The position numbers and the translations under genes were made by a program. Under the pieces are notes generated by a model. It made no database searches. It saw only the letters and a list, made by a program, of their open reading frames with translations, and was not told the origin of the DNA. 64,000 nt of DNA, from assembly GCF_013373865.1 (NCBI RefSeq), contig NC_050468.1, forward strand, positions 14,157,496-14,221,495, read 5' to 3'. The stretch is from Monomorium pharaonis. Its lineage: Eukaryota > Arthropoda > Insecta > Hymenoptera > Formicidae. Shown here piece by piece: positions 1 through 14,327 of the stretch. Positions within the stretch are counted from its first letter, which is position 1. The number at the start of each line of letters is the position of its first letter.

Positions 1-214
1 TTAATATTAGTAATGCAATTATGGTACAAAACAATCGTATTGTAATTCAAACTGACTGTTTGGTAACTATAGCGTCAGTTATTAAGTATCCATTAAATAG
101 CAATGAATCAATCATTATTAATAATCATAAAGCGCGTAGAAATCGCTTAATTATTAATCATCTACCTTCGTCAGAGGTATCACCTTTAGGTTTAAACGCG
201 CGATATATTTCCAG

Positions 215-2955
215 CAATTTTGGCAGCCAGGCCTGCAACCAGGAACGTCCCAGGATGTTAAACCCTTCCCTCAACCTGCCTACACCGGGAAACCAGCGAC
301 AGCGGTCTCGAGTGGTGATTTGGTCCAAGCGCAGCCTGCACCACCATGGGAAGGACGCGCCATCGCGACCCACAAGCTTAGGCTTGTTGAGTTTTCGGCC
401 TACATGGAACAGCAAAGAGAGCAGGAGGTTGTAAGTAGTATAATTTAATTGTGAAAATTTTGAGATAATCCAAGCTAATTTTTATATAAAAACGCTACTT
501 AAACGGCATCTTTGAGAAATTTTCTTCAAATTTAAAATATTTACATTTTATTGACGTATGATGAAAAAATGCATTAAGAAACTGTAAGAAATTCTCAAAA
601 ACGATTAAGTACATATATCTTAAGTACAGATAATGTAACTTATAAAGATATTTTTTAAATTACACAATTTAAAAGAAATCAATGAAACTAGTCATTTTTG
701 ATAATTTTTTGGATGCTGAATACAATTTTAGTTTCCAATTTGTTCCACTACATCACAATTTTAAGACATTTGCAATTGAAATTTGCAAAAGAGAACTATT
801 TTCACGTACTTTATCATGTTATAATTACGATATGTAAACATACTCGAGAAGTTTTATTACGATTAAAATTAAGTATGTTGTTAGAACTTTTAGACTCAAA
901 CGGAATTTTTGTTCGGCTGTAATTAATACTCAATAAACACTAGCAAACAGTTACATGACATTAATATTATAATTTTATACTCAATATAACCGTTATATAA
1001 CCGTTAAAAAATTATATAAAAATGTGTTACATTACATTTGTATTGTTGAGTGTGAAATTATAGTATTGATATTATACTATATTTTACTCTCCATTGGTGT
1101 TTTTTTGGTAAGATATTTAACTATAGGGTCTACAATGAAAAAATACTGTGAATTAGATTATTATTGACGTTTTATTAAATTACTTTCAATTATGTCTATT
1201 TAAACTTAAGAATTTTTTAGCTTGTTGAATAAAAATAGACACATTCACGATGGATTCAATATAACAGTAAATATCCTTTTTTGCTAAAAAATTATGCATA
1301 GAAATTTTTTATGACACTGAATATGAATTAAAATTAACAAATTTGAAATGACGAATTAATATAACCGGTAAAAATTAAATCACGCTTAAATTGTAGCAAA
1401 AAATTATATAAAAATTTTTCACATTTAATCATGAATATCTTATTAACCGTAATCGACACAAAAAATTTTTTTGAGAGCTAAAAGTCCTAATAACACTTAA
1501 TTTTTATTACAATAAAACTTTCAAAAAAAACTATAAGAAATAACTAGTCTCATTCTAATGTTCGAAAAGTCATTTTTTATTCAACTATGCTTTTAGAAAT
1601 AGTGGCAATTTTATTTTATTTAACAATTTTAGAAAAAATTGTAATTTTAATTAGTAAATTTAAAATATTATATTATTTAAAAAAATTAAAATTGATCGCA
1701 TTGATGTAATCAGAATTGTTAATTATTATTGTATTGATATATGTAAAAAATCTTAACGTGGCAAGATAATTTTTGAATATTGTGCGCATGATATTTGAAT
1801 AATCAGTTACAAACGATAAGGTTGATTCGTAAACAGCAAGAAATCAAAAAGTTATTGGTTATCTGCTAAAGATGTATTTTTTGAACAATTGAAAATGATG
1901 CAGTTGAATCATTTTTTATTGTTTGATTTGTGAAATATGAATGTTCGTTCACGTAAATTTCTTTTTTATTTTTTCAGTATCACAAACACCTGTTCGTCCA
2001 TATAGGAGGTTCCGCGACATACGCCGATCCGTTATTGGAAGCGGTCGACGTTAAACAAATATACGACAAATTCCCGGAAAAAAAGGGCGGTCTCAAAGAA
2101 CTTTACGATAAGGGACCGCAAGCAGCTTTCTTCCTCGTTAAATTTTGGGCTGATCTCAATAGCAACATCCAAGACGAAAGTGGAGTATTCTATGGTGTCA
2201 CAAGCCAGTAAGTAACATATCTTCTTTGTTACTCCATTTTAGTTTGACACAATATTTATACTGTATTTTACGTTGTAACAGGTATGAGAGCAACGAGAAC
2301 ATGACAATAACGTGTTCAACGAAAGTATGCTCCTTTGGAAAACAGGTAGTGGAGAAGGTGGAAACGGAATATGCCAGGTTTGAGAATGGCAGGTTTGTTT
2401 ATCGTATTAGCCGTTCACCTATGTGCGAATATATGATTAATTTCATCCACAAACTGAAGCACCTGCCAGAGAAGTACATGATGAACAGCGTTCTCGAAAA
2501 TTTTACCATTCTCCAGGTATGTTAACGATATTATTATTATTATTGTTGTTGTTATATATGTTATATTGTTATTTTGTATCTAATTCTTTATGTTAATTTT
2601 TTAATAAATATTTAAAGTTGTTTGAAATGCCAAGCCGGCTTAAAGTTTATTTATTTATTTTTAAATTATATTTTGAGCGTATTTATTAATTTTAAACTCA
2701 TCTGTTTCATTTTACAATTACATTACAATTTTTTATTGGAACATTGATACTATTGTATTTTCTTATAAAAATTACTTATAAATAATTAATATTCTAAATA
2801 TTATGAAGAAATATATTTTTCATTTCTATCTTTTTTTACAGGTTGTCACGAACAGGGATACGCAGGAAACATTATTATGTACGGCATATGTGTTCGAAGT
2901 ATCGACATCTGAACACGGTGCTCAGCATCACATATACAGATTGGTCCAAGACTAG
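215..2955 (+). CDS. sd: Scalloped / TEAD transcription factor, C-terminal part (5' end outside window)
   Basis: Four coding exons in consistent phase: 215-430, 1978-2207, 2282-2516 and 2842-2955 (stop TAG 2953-2955). The first reads as a Q/P-rich linker ending in the strand PPWEGRAIATHKLRLVEFSA. The second begins YHKHLFVHIGGSATYADP and contains KFPEKKGGLKELYDKGP. The third contains VCSFGKQVVEKVETEYARFE. The last ends HHIYRLVQD. These are the hallmark blocks of the C-terminal domain with which TEAD/Scalloped binds its co-activators Yorkie/YAP and Vestigial. The N-terminal TEA DNA-binding domain is not in the window and should lie upstream. Sd is the nuclear DNA-binding partner of Yorkie in Hippo signalling (family knowledge). 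The intron at 431-1977 is 1.5 kb and AT-rich. No frame break is seen, so this looks functional. Confidence 0.95.
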
Positions 2956-5900
2956 CCTGCTTGAACCTGCTCGCCATGCAGCCATCCACCCCCATCAGTG
3001 CCTACCATCACATAAAAATCATCCATACACGTATACACACACATTATGAAAATATAATAATATACACGCAGCCGAGTTTCTCTATTCTAAAGGGATTGAG
3101 CATTTCTTCTAATTTTTTCGTCAGTTCCCATTTTCATTTTAAAAAATAGGAGCAGATTGGAAATGTTGTTTCACTCTATCTTTTGTTCATTTCTCACTAT
3201 TATTATTATCTTGAACATTATGTAATGAATATGGATAAAATATAGAGAAAAATGAATAAGATATATAGAAAACAACAAGCAGCAGGGTAAAAAAAGAAAT
3301 TTAGTTTAGGGAAATCAGTTGATTTAGAATAGAAGAAAATTTAGAATAGAGAAATTTGATTGCGCGATATGTTGCGTGAATATGTGGGTGTAAAAATGCT
3401 TACACTTATACAGAAATATTTTCGCGTCCATAGGTGAGTTTCGATGGAAAATATTCGGTCGATAATATTGCGAAAATTATTCTATAAACAGGTGTAAATA
3501 TTGGGTAAATAATAGATGTTATAAAACATCCTCTATATATATAAAATCTGAATGAATTAAAATGGTGCATTGCATACGTTTTTTTTTCTTTTGCATTGAG
3601 ATTTTGTAGGCAAATCTTTTCTTGTGTAATGCTAATCTTATAAATTTAAATTTTATAAAAAATACGTTTTTCCATTTCAAATTAGTTGTAGAGAAATATC
3701 AGAGAATAAAAGAAATAAATCCCGGATATTTTAACGGATTATGAACCGGCTGTGCATGCTAAGGAATTAAATTAAAGATGAGAAAATTCTAAGTATTGTA
3801 TAATAAATATTATAAATATCCTAAAAAGTCTAATTTTTATCCTCAAATTTGAGTGTGTCGTAACGTAAAATAAAATTAATGGAATGTGTTTTGCGAACGT
3901 TTTCCGTGAAACTCCTTAACAAGGACTCAACAAATATATGTACACATATATGATAAAGTACTGGCCAGCCCGAGCTTGAGTTTGATTCAAAGTTTATACT
4001 TTTAGTAACTTATATTGGATCAATATATATAATATATGTAAAATATTTGACATGGTATAAAAGAATCTTTTTACTGGACAATGTCTTAGATATCATACAG
4101 TTATAAATTATATAGTGAAATAGAGATTAAAGTATTTGTCATATATATTTTATGATCTTAATCATCGTTCCATTTATTCGGCGTTTCAGTGAACTCGTCG
4201 ATTAATCTTAATAAAAAGGATCGATTTTAATAAAGAGAATATATTGTAATAAATTAATTTAAAATTGACAATAAATTTTGGTATAAAACTACATAAAGAG
4301 ATATAAGCATGCTACAAAAACAAAAAAAAAGAAAACAAAGAAACAGACTCTGATCTCGGAAAGGCATGGTACTCCAACATTTGATTTAGTATTATAGTTT
4401 TATTATTAAATTAGACAATATATTATAGAGACTCGAGACAAAAACATCCACAGATATACATATATTACGTATAAGAATATATATGTTAAATATTAATGCA
4501 ATGATTACGATTTACATTGTTATAAATGATCGTGTATAAAGTTATCTAAGTTTTAAAAGAAATGGAAGTTTGACCGAGAGATATGCCATTATGATTTTTT
4601 TATGTAATATGAAATATAATTAAATATATTGTTTTTAATTATCAGAATTGAGTCAGGGGAGCATAAAAAAAAAGAAATATCCGTATACTGCGTTTCTTTA
4701 AGCTTTGTCACAGAACTGCTTTTCGCATCATGCAAAATTCTCTCTGAGTGAAAATCTATGTTGCTGCAATTATTAACTTTCTATTATTTTTTACGTTTCT
4801 AAAATATCATATTTTAAAACGCATTTGTGGCTAATGTGCAAACCCAGTCTGATTAGGCAGCGACACTTAGGTTAAAGGGATGTGTTTGTATTTCTTATAA
4901 TCACCTTATTTTGTATTTTAAGATCATTTTCTATAATTCCTTACTGATGATGATTTTTCTTACTTAGCGTATTTTGTTTGTTTTTATCTTTCTACACTCT
5001 TACAAAGCGATATACCAGATCGATATACATCGATATACATCGATTATAGATGGAAGGCCACCATCATATAAGTTGTAACTATGTGATAAGGACTTCGATT
5101 ACTCTAAAACTCGTTCTTGGCATTTTTTTATCAGGAGTGCATTGAAATCGATCTTGAAGAATGTAATAAGACATACGACAATTTCATAGTGGCTTGAAAC
5201 GTCGATATTCAAATTACAATACATCGTTCGATTGTTTGATTTCATCACTCTTTAAATCTCTGTAAGTTAAAAATATTTTTTAAAGCATTGATATAAGAAG
5301 ATACAATAACTTGTTGCAAAAAAAAAGAAATATTTCGTACTTAATAATATAATTTACATGTTACGCATACATGGACCATAGAGAACTTACATACAGAGAT
5401 TTTTCATGAACTTAGTGGCAATTGTTTAAACAAGTAGAGGACCATATCTTGCAGTTTATTTTATTTAATTGCATCTCAAATATATAGTAAAAACTATATT
5501 TAAACATTTACACAAAATTATATATATTATATATATAATATTTTATATAAATTATATAAAATACTTTATATATATAAAATTATATGTAAATGCACAAGAT
5601 GGTTTTTACTTATTTTTTAATTCAATCTGTTGTGTTTCCAGAACAGGACTTGCCTATCAAGCAGTAAATATAAACATAAGCAAGAAAAGGTCGTGTATAT
5701 TTTAATAAGATAATATTATTTACTATATTCTTACTTTAATTAACTTTTACGGAACAAGTGGCAATGTATTTTGATCTCTTTTAGTCAGAAATATGTCGCT
5801 TTTTATTTGGGGTGAGAAGTGAATTTACTATATGGGTTGACTGGAGTAGAAAGGAATTTATGTTTAATCGATATGTGAATGTGTTTTTTAACTGGCAGCT

Positions 5901-8050
5901 TTTATATGTTTTACCGTTTCATTGTTACCGTTTTTCTTTTTTTTCCCCCATATAAACTCGGTATCTATTTGAAAGTATCTCTTGGAAATAATAGAAGTAA
6001 AAATATGAAAGAAAATACATAAGAGAGTAATTCTCTATAGTAAGAATCCTCGTTTGTTTATTTATAAGTACAACTTTCAAAATTGATTAACGACAGTATT
6101 TCTTTCAAATGGATACTAGCCAATAGTAATATTCATCATTGCATCATATCGTTTTTATTAAATATATCTTTTGTCAATATGTTAATTGTGATTTAGCAAA
6201 ATCGTTTGCATATCAAATTGTAACCGTAACCACGGCCATGTTATATATGAATGAGTTTTTTTGCAATACTTTGCTTGTTAATAATTATCAAAATCAAAGT
6301 TTTCAACTTTACAACTGCAGTAATTTCAATAAATATAACATAACATTCTAATTATAATTATATTTATAAATCCGTGTTCAGAACGTGCTTATAAAGGTGC
6401 ATTAGCATGACTTTTTGCCATTCTATGTTTTATGTCTAATGAACGATAAAAGTAGAATGATAAAAAAAGTGTGTTACATCTTTAGAAGCGCATTCTGGAT
6501 AAGGGCTATAATGAATAAAACAATGTCTCGTGGTTACATATCGAATTAGTAATGCATTGTTTCTAAAATTACGCAATATTTTTAAAAGATTCTCACAGGA
6601 ATTCAGTTCGGTCGTGTAGATTTTTATTTTATATGAAAATTTAAAAACAGGTGGAACGAGTATGAAATTAAGAAAAAGGAGCACCGATACTAATATTATT
6701 GACATTTACACATAATGATTTTAAAGTAAGCGAATTACATTTATAAGGAAAGATTATAAAAATATATATTTATCTATGTCTTCTGTGAAGATAGAAAATA
6801 GTACTCTCTCACTCTATATTGATGATATCGAAAATCGAGGTCCGATAAAAAGATACAAAATGCAGAAGTAGATTAAGGAAAAGAAAAAAAAAGAGACAAC
6901 TCGCACTGTACACAATACGATCGATCGATTGACTCAGATTTGTTAAATATCTTTGTATATATTTACATGAAGACCATGAGAAATTGTTCAAGTTCCAGCG
7001 CAGCTACATTTTTGTAATAAGTACTCTCGTAAAAAAAAACAAAAACTGTTTTGGTTGCAGCTCGCTATGAATCCAGTTCCATAATTCGAAATTAAAGTAT
7101 GCAAAAAAATGTCTTAATATTTTCATAGAGATCTATTATTTTCTTATAAAATTGAACTTTGATACAAAAAAGATAGATCTAATCTTCATTAATTTAATTT
7201 TTATTTATTTAAGTTAGTAACTTATACTAACTTATTAAATAGTTATATGTTTATAAACTATATATTTACTGATAAAAATTAAGAATTGAAAGAATTACTG
7301 AATTATTCGATATATTTTATTTACTCTTTGTATTTCTAATCAATTAGATACACATAGATACACATAGATAAGTAATTAAAATATATTTATAAAGCAGAAT
7401 ATCTTTTATTTTATAAAACATATATTCGTCTTAAATCCAATCTTTTCTCTATGAAAATATTAATTACAACATACAATCGGCCAGAATTCAACTAATTTCA
7501 GAAATTTACATCTCTATAAAATTCTATTCATATCCTGGAACTGCCATATCAAAGAATTGAGCTTGATTGTAAAAATGACTAAAAAATATTAATCGGAGAA
7601 AAAACAAAAGGATCTACCTGTATATTATTATCATAAATGAAACGAAATGAGGATCAAAGTAGTTGTTTTAACGAATAAATGAAAAATAAATAAATAAATG
7701 ATATATCATTAAATTAGAAGTTTAAAAATATAATAGAACTCAGTATATGTACAGTATTTGAAAAACATGTTTATAATTTGTATGGAGAAAATAAATGATT
7801 GATATAAAAAAAGGTATGTGTTTTTATTATCTTTACTTCTCTACTATTCTCTTATATATGTATATACGCACACACACGCGCACGCACGCTTGTGTATATT
7901 CATTTTATATTTATGTTATTGTATTCCAAATATTTAATATAATTTTTTTTCTTTATCGTTATTTTTTGTGCTACTGTAATGCAACAGTATAGTATAAAGA
8001 ATTAGAATTAACAAAACACAAGTTAATATACATAACAATTGATTTTTTTA
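2956..8050. other. Gene-poor stretch after scalloped, including its probable long 3' UTR
   Basis: No ORF here resembles a known protein. The stretch is AT-rich with many AATAAA-type signals, so an unknown part is presumably the scalloped 3' UTR. Minor local repeats are visible: three near-copies of a CGATATACAT unit around 5019-5045 and a short ACACATAGAT repeat around 7350. I see no RNA gene or transposon coding sequence. Where scalloped transcription ends cannot be told from sequence alone. Confidence 0.5.
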
Positions 8051-9590
8051 GAAAGATTACAGATTATGCTGTATAACTCCGTTTACTTATCGATCAACGT
8101 TGAAAATCTGTCATGTCAAAGAATCAGATGTCTAAGAATATTTTTGTACCAGCATAATAATGCAATTTGAAATCTCAGATATTCTTTCTGACTATATATA
8201 TTACAAATTAGACATTTATGGTATATTAATACATCGTATAATCTATTTATATATTTAAAAGTTGATTTCAATTGACAATTAATTTTTTAAGGAAAACGAT
8301 TATTATACATAAAAAGATGGTTATTTAAACTTACATATAGTGAAAATTTGTGTGTGTGTTTATGTGTATATATGTGTGGTGTATTTATATGTATACATGG
8401 AGACACATCTTGTGTATGCATGAAGTTCATTATTATAAATATATATATATTAGTCAAACTTTGAAATATTGAATAAAATTTAATATTTATTGTTGAATTA
8501 ATTAGAAAGTTTAATTGTTGATCAAAATATTTTATTAAGATGACAAAATTTCGTAATCAATTAATACTATATTAATTATTTCATTATTCACATATCAGTT
8601 TTGCTTGCTAGTGCGAATCATTTCTCTCAGTGAGGTTTTTTTACTTATGTGTCTGTTTACACCAAGGTTTGTTTGTACACTGAAATGTGTAAATTTTATA
8701 TGACATTTACAGATCTGGTACCATCAAACTAATATGAATAAAACTGAAATTTGAATTATTGATGCGATTGTTGAAGGACACAAAACAGTAATTTTGAAAT
8801 ATTTTGCAGCAGGAATGCTAAAACAAATAGTAACTTAGTATATATAAGGTACATGTGTATTTTTGTTTAATAAAACTAAGCGCAAAGTATAAATATATTT
8901 ATTTCTACGTCTTTAATAACTTTCAGGATAATATTGCTAAAAGAAAATAATCATTACTTTTTTAAATATGATATTCAAGAACCTAATATAAAATACTTGA
9001 ACCAACACAAAATATTCATGTTGGGCTATTAATTTGTATTAATCGATTGAGCATTGAGACTTACCAATAGGTAACAATGAAAAATCCAAAAGATTTATAA
9101 ACAAATTAAAAACCTAAAAGTTTCCATAAACATGACATGATATTAGCTGCTGCAGTAGCTGTTCTGGGTTTAATTCTATTAATCTTTTTTACGATTAAAA
9201 TTCATCATATGAAGGTAAATTGCGTATTTCATAATTATTTATTATAATTTTTGTACATACATAAAATAACGTTACATATATAAGATGTAATTCCATATTA
9301 CGTTGTAAGAAAATATTTTATAGAAAATATAATTCAATTATATTAAAATTGAATCGTTACAGAGACAGAGAAAGAGCGAAGAGAAAGGGGGGAGAAAAGA
9401 GAATACGAAGAGAAGAGAATACAAAAAGAATTTATAGAAGCGGATCTTGTTTTAAAATATTTAAACCTGATCTGACGGTTGATGATTAAGCGAAATTACT
9501 TCCTTATGATAAAAATTAGGAATTTCCAAGAAAACGATTTAAGTTCGATAAGCGCGATTACGCTTTACATAACGTAATAAATATCAATAT
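8051..9590 (+). pseudogene. Unprocessed pseudogene of Pvr (five consecutive exons with introns)
   Basis: Five blocks match, in order, consecutive exons of the - strand Pvr gene: 8051-8220 (Ig exon 58759-58935), about 8714-8850 (58255-58397), about 8933-9105 (58014-58182), about 9132-9215 (transmembrane exon 57847-57947) and about 9420-9551 (juxtamembrane exon 57573-57723). Intron sequence is retained: the intron after about 8850 shares the string ATAAAACTAAGCGCAA with the Pvr intron 58183-58254. It is therefore a DNA-level duplication, not a retrocopy. The copy is dead. A CGA codon has become TGA in the second block (near 8753), CAA has become TAA in the juxtamembrane block (near 9488), 9 bases are missing from the transmembrane block, and there are further indels. 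Similarity fades after about 9590, before the kinase exon. It lies in inverted orientation about 50 kb from its source. Confidence 0.9.
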
Positions 9591-9893
9591 AGATATCTAA
9601 AGAGTATAGATATACTAAAGATACAGTAACTCTTATAAAAAGTGACATGTGATGATATGTATGATACATTTGAAACCTTTAATTTTTGTGTCACAATTAT
9701 TTTTAGCGTTTTTACAAAATCCAAGGTAAATATTTGTATCTGGCATTCGTATGGAATGACTATAAAGCCTTGTGCTGCGATATTAGAAATCTGTCCGAGA
9801 TCTTTGTTTAATTAATGACTATAGTAGTATACATATTTATAAATGTATAATAATATTCATTGCATATTCATAGTTTTCCTTTATAATATTATT

Positions 9894-9982
9894 CGTGGTC
9901 TTTTTGTTTGTTATTGTAGAAATATCTATGGGATGCCAATTACTCGTGGTCTTTTCGTTTCTGTTATCGTAGAAATATCTAC
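9894..9982. repeat. 53-bp tandem duplication across the pavarotti stop codon
   Basis: The segment beginning CGTGGTCTTTT at 9894 recurs at 9945 and the two copies end in the same AGAAATATCTA at 9928 and 9981; the offset measured at the right end is 53 bp. Because 53 is not a multiple of three, the duplicated TAGATATTT string is read out of frame in the last coding exon but supplies the in-frame TAG stop at 9926-9928. The copies differ by several substitutions and small indels, so the duplication is not recent. Confidence 0.75.
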
Positions 9983-12497
9983 TTGATCAGTTTTCTCTTC
10001 TTGAAATCCAGTACGTTTCCTTGCTTTCGGCGATGTCTGTTTCAAACATTCCATATCGTTAAATACCACTTGTGCTCCACCACCACTCGTTGGCAGTATG
10101 TCACCCTGTTAAAAAGAAAAAAGAAAATTGAAAAATTTGTATAATAGTATAATATTGTATCAATGGTATCTTTTGAACATAAATTATAAAACCTTAAATA
10201 ATTTTGTCTCAAGTTCTCCATCCATATCGAGTTCCTGCGCAATAAGACAATATCTAGATGCGCCATCCGTAATCTCTTTTGGGGAAGTAAGCTGCGTTAT
10301 ACTTCGTCGTCTTCGCATCATTGGTTGCAGTACAGTCCCGACTGGTACAAGATTCTCAGGTCTATGATCGACCCATCTGTCGGCACTTTGCGATCGTCTA
10401 TATCTCGGGTTTGAAACGGGTATTCCATCCTACATATAAGAAAATTATCTTTCTTATCATTCTCTTTCCTAATTTTCATATAAATTTTTACACAAATTTG
10501 TAATTTTATATTAATATTTAATATAATTTATAATATATTAATAATTTTATGATACAACAAATAGATATTTATCTATTATAAATTATAAATTATATTAAAT
10601 AATATTAATATAAAATTACATTTGTGTAAAAATTCATTCTTTTAAAATTAAAAGATCGGCGAATTGCATAACACAGGTGACCTTTCGTGATATTCTGGCA
10701 TCTCTATCTGGACTGGCTACTCTCATTATCAATTCTGGAACTCGTTCCTTCGAACTTGTTCCTGCTATCACAGGATTAAAGTCATTGTCGTCAATTAAAA
10801 TTTGTTTTACCATTCGTAACTTGTCTTCTTTTTCCTTCATTTGATTCTAAATAATACGAAATAATTATATTAAATTTTTTATTATTAAAATGCGTTACAG
10901 TTAAAAACAAATATTAAGTATAAAATCTGAATAATTACCTGAAGATGTTCACGCTGTCGACGTAGTTTTATTTCCAACTCTCTATTCATTTTATCTGTCT
11001 CGACTTGTATCTTTGTATTATATCTCTGCTTCACTCTTTGCTTATCTATTAAGCGTTGATTTAATGCTAAATCTCGATCTCTCACCTATATACGAACACA
11101 ATTTATTATTTAATTTCATGTTGCATACGAACAAACACATAACATACACCTATACCTACATATCAATATTAACCTACCTCTTGCTGTAAATTTCGCACCA
11201 TTTCATTAGCACTGTTTAATTTATGTATAAGCTCATCTATTCGCTTTTCTCTCTTGCAAATATCTTTTTCTAATGCTGAAATCGTTATTTTTTGCTGTTT
11301 ATTCGCAGCTTCCAGCGAAGCTGTTTCATATTTTAAATGTTCATTTTCTTGTTCTATTTTCGTTAATATCTGTCTAACATCCTCTTCTATAAATAAAATA
11401 CATGTCTTATTATTAATGTTAGATTAATTATCAAGTTATGCTAACAGAAGCTCTCACGTTTCTTTTGTAAATCCGTGCGAAGTATATTGCGCTTGTTAAT
11501 ACGTCGTTCTAAGAATCGTATTAAAGATTGTATTAGTTGATCATTGTTCGAAGTAACAGTTTCCAATTGAGGAAATGGTCCACCCAAACTAAAATGTATT
11601 TTTTAAAAATTCAATTATAACAGTACGATCTGATTTTACATTTAAGATCTTGAGTTATTATTTCATGGATTGAATAGAATCTTTTAAGCTGATATTCATA
11701 AGAATTTAAAATCGCCTTAAATTTATCTTTAAATACTGTACAGATCATTTTAATGGCTAGAGAATATCTAAAGATAAATTCAAGATAATCTTATACCTAG
11801 GATTTAACTATAAATCCTAAGTGCTTTAACTATAAATCCTAAGTACTGGCCTTAAAAGAAGCTCATGACAATCTCGAACTCAAAATCAGACTTTGAATAC
11901 TAACCATGCGGTTATTTATGGAAAAAAAAACAGTTTGATAGGCGAGAAAGAATTTAAATTGTATCAAGGTTAGTCAAGTTACAATACCTGTACACTAGGC
12001 CTAGATCAATGTTCAAATCAGCGGCTTCTGGTCGGCCCTCTTTTACTAATTTACTTCTTGCTTCCTTAAATACCTGAAAGAGTAATAAAATTTCACTTGC
12101 GCGCATATTTATAATTATAAAACATTGACTACATTCAATAGAAAAAGCAGTTTTGCAAGATTTTTTAATACGATTGTTTACATATTTAGATCTAGAAGGA
12201 AAGAGTTAATTGTATTATAGAATCTTACACAGTTACAAAGCTGCTTTTTCTGTTGAATGTCATTATTCAAATTACAGTTGTAACTACCTTATTTGCTTGT
12301 CTTCTGCCAGGAGTAAAACCAAATTCCAATTTTACAGGATTAGACATTGCAACAAGCACTTCTTGAGTCATTTCCGCAAATTTCATGACTTGCTACGTAA
12401 ATAATATTGAAGAAATCAATGATATATAATATGTGTATATAATATATCATTAATTTATCATTAATATATATATATATTTATTTTAAATTAAAATATA

Positions 12498-12535
<38 letters not shown>

Positions 12536-14278
12536 ATACATCTTATTACGTACAATTGTTTCATCATAATCATCCGCTCTCGGATTTACGCAAACTATCA
12601 TCCTGACTTGTCCTTCCCCATCAAAATAGTTTTTGAATAAATGTGTAAGCTTCGAATCTCGATACGGAACCATTTTATTTGTACCCTGATTCTGATTCTC
12701 TCTCAAAATTTCCAAACATGATCGCAGAGTCATTAAAGAGTTATTAATGTTCCCTACAAAATTACTTGCTCGTTTTTTCTTTAAACTTTCATAAATTTCA
12801 CAAATATAACAAATAAATTACCTGCTTCTCGTAAACGTTGACCAGTATTTTTTGTGCGATTTGTTCGTTCGCTACCCGCTAAATCTACTAGAGATAATTG
12901 ACTTACACATATAACTCGTTTATCTTGCATTACATGTTCGCCTTCACAATCTAAAGGTGCCTGATATGTGGAAGAACAATTATAAGCTATTACACCAGAA
13001 AATAATTTTGTTAGTAGTAAGAGGTTAAAAAAAAGATGTACTACCTGTACTAGCCTGATAGTAAAAACAGTATGAGATCTACTAGACTCTGCATTTAATG
13101 CTGTATGCGCAACACGTCTTTTTCGTTGCCCACGTTGAAACAGCTCAAAGGCTTCCTCTGCACTTTTTACTTCAACTTCCGTAACATCGTGTACATACAT
13201 ATTCTTGTTACCATCTTCTCTAACAATTTTACTTTGCAGTGATCTATGTTAAATAAATAAATAACTAGAACTTTTTAAAAATAACAAAATTGCAAATGTT
13301 TCATATATAAGGTGTGGTCCTTAAATATTCTAAAATATTTTAAGGGATTTTCAACGTTTGAAAGTGTTAGGATCAAATCAAAGTACATAGACGATGTAAT
13401 TAATTTGGGTTGTAGACGTATATAGCACACAAGCTTTAGCGTACACCGTAAAGTTCAATAAGCAAAATTAATTATTACAAAATTTATCCATTTTCTTATT
13501 TTATTAAACAATTACAGTTTGATAAGTTTTGTAAATAATAATTTTCATTAAAAGAACTAAATTTTCTCTACAAAATTTTGTTCTGCTTTCTTTTATTAAT
13601 GTATTATAAATCAAATAAACATAGATTATAATTTCCTATGCTAAAGTATATGATTTTACTCCAAGCAACAAACAAAATAATTTCTTATATACCACTAATT
13701 TGCTACAACAATGACATATTTATTCAAACAAAAATTTTTAGTTTAAAAGTTTTAAATAATTAAAATTTTGCAACTGCGATTTTGAATTATTATAATTTGA
13801 TCAATTGAGTGTAGAGAAATGAAAACAATCCTTCACTCAAATCAGAGTATTCTCATCATAATCTCTTTTTTTACAAATTTTAAATTGTAGAAAATCAATA
13901 TCAAGATCCTTTATGTAATGCCAAAGTTTCACAAGTTGTTGAATTTTTGAGTTTGGAAATCTTTCCTTGTATGTTTTGTATAAAACCTTTTTGTCTTAAA
14001 TTAATGTGAGGAATCATCTCTTCTAGAATAATTAAAAATCATCTTGTATATACACTTACTTGGTTTTGACATAATCTTCATCTAACAAGTCATACACATT
14101 GTTATTATATATTTCAATATATGTGATAAACACAGCATATGCATTATCTGGTTCAACTGCCACGCTTTGCGATTCATTACGTTCGTGAGCTACTGTTGGA
14201 TTACTATCTCCATCACTATCTATCTTACGGCTGTTCAAAATATTTGTTCATGAAATATCTCTCTCTCTCTCTCTGCGC

Positions 14279-14327
<49 letters not shown>

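Noticed and set aside
21..434. 137-residue ORF beginning at an early ATG
   Set aside because: It is in the wrong frame; the scalloped exon 215-430 uses another frame that continues into unmistakable TEAD sequence.
13244..14059. 816-bp pavarotti intron examined for an extra exon
   Set aside because: Phase and family continuity join the flanking exons directly (VKTK to SLQSKIV), and no intervening frame looks conserved.
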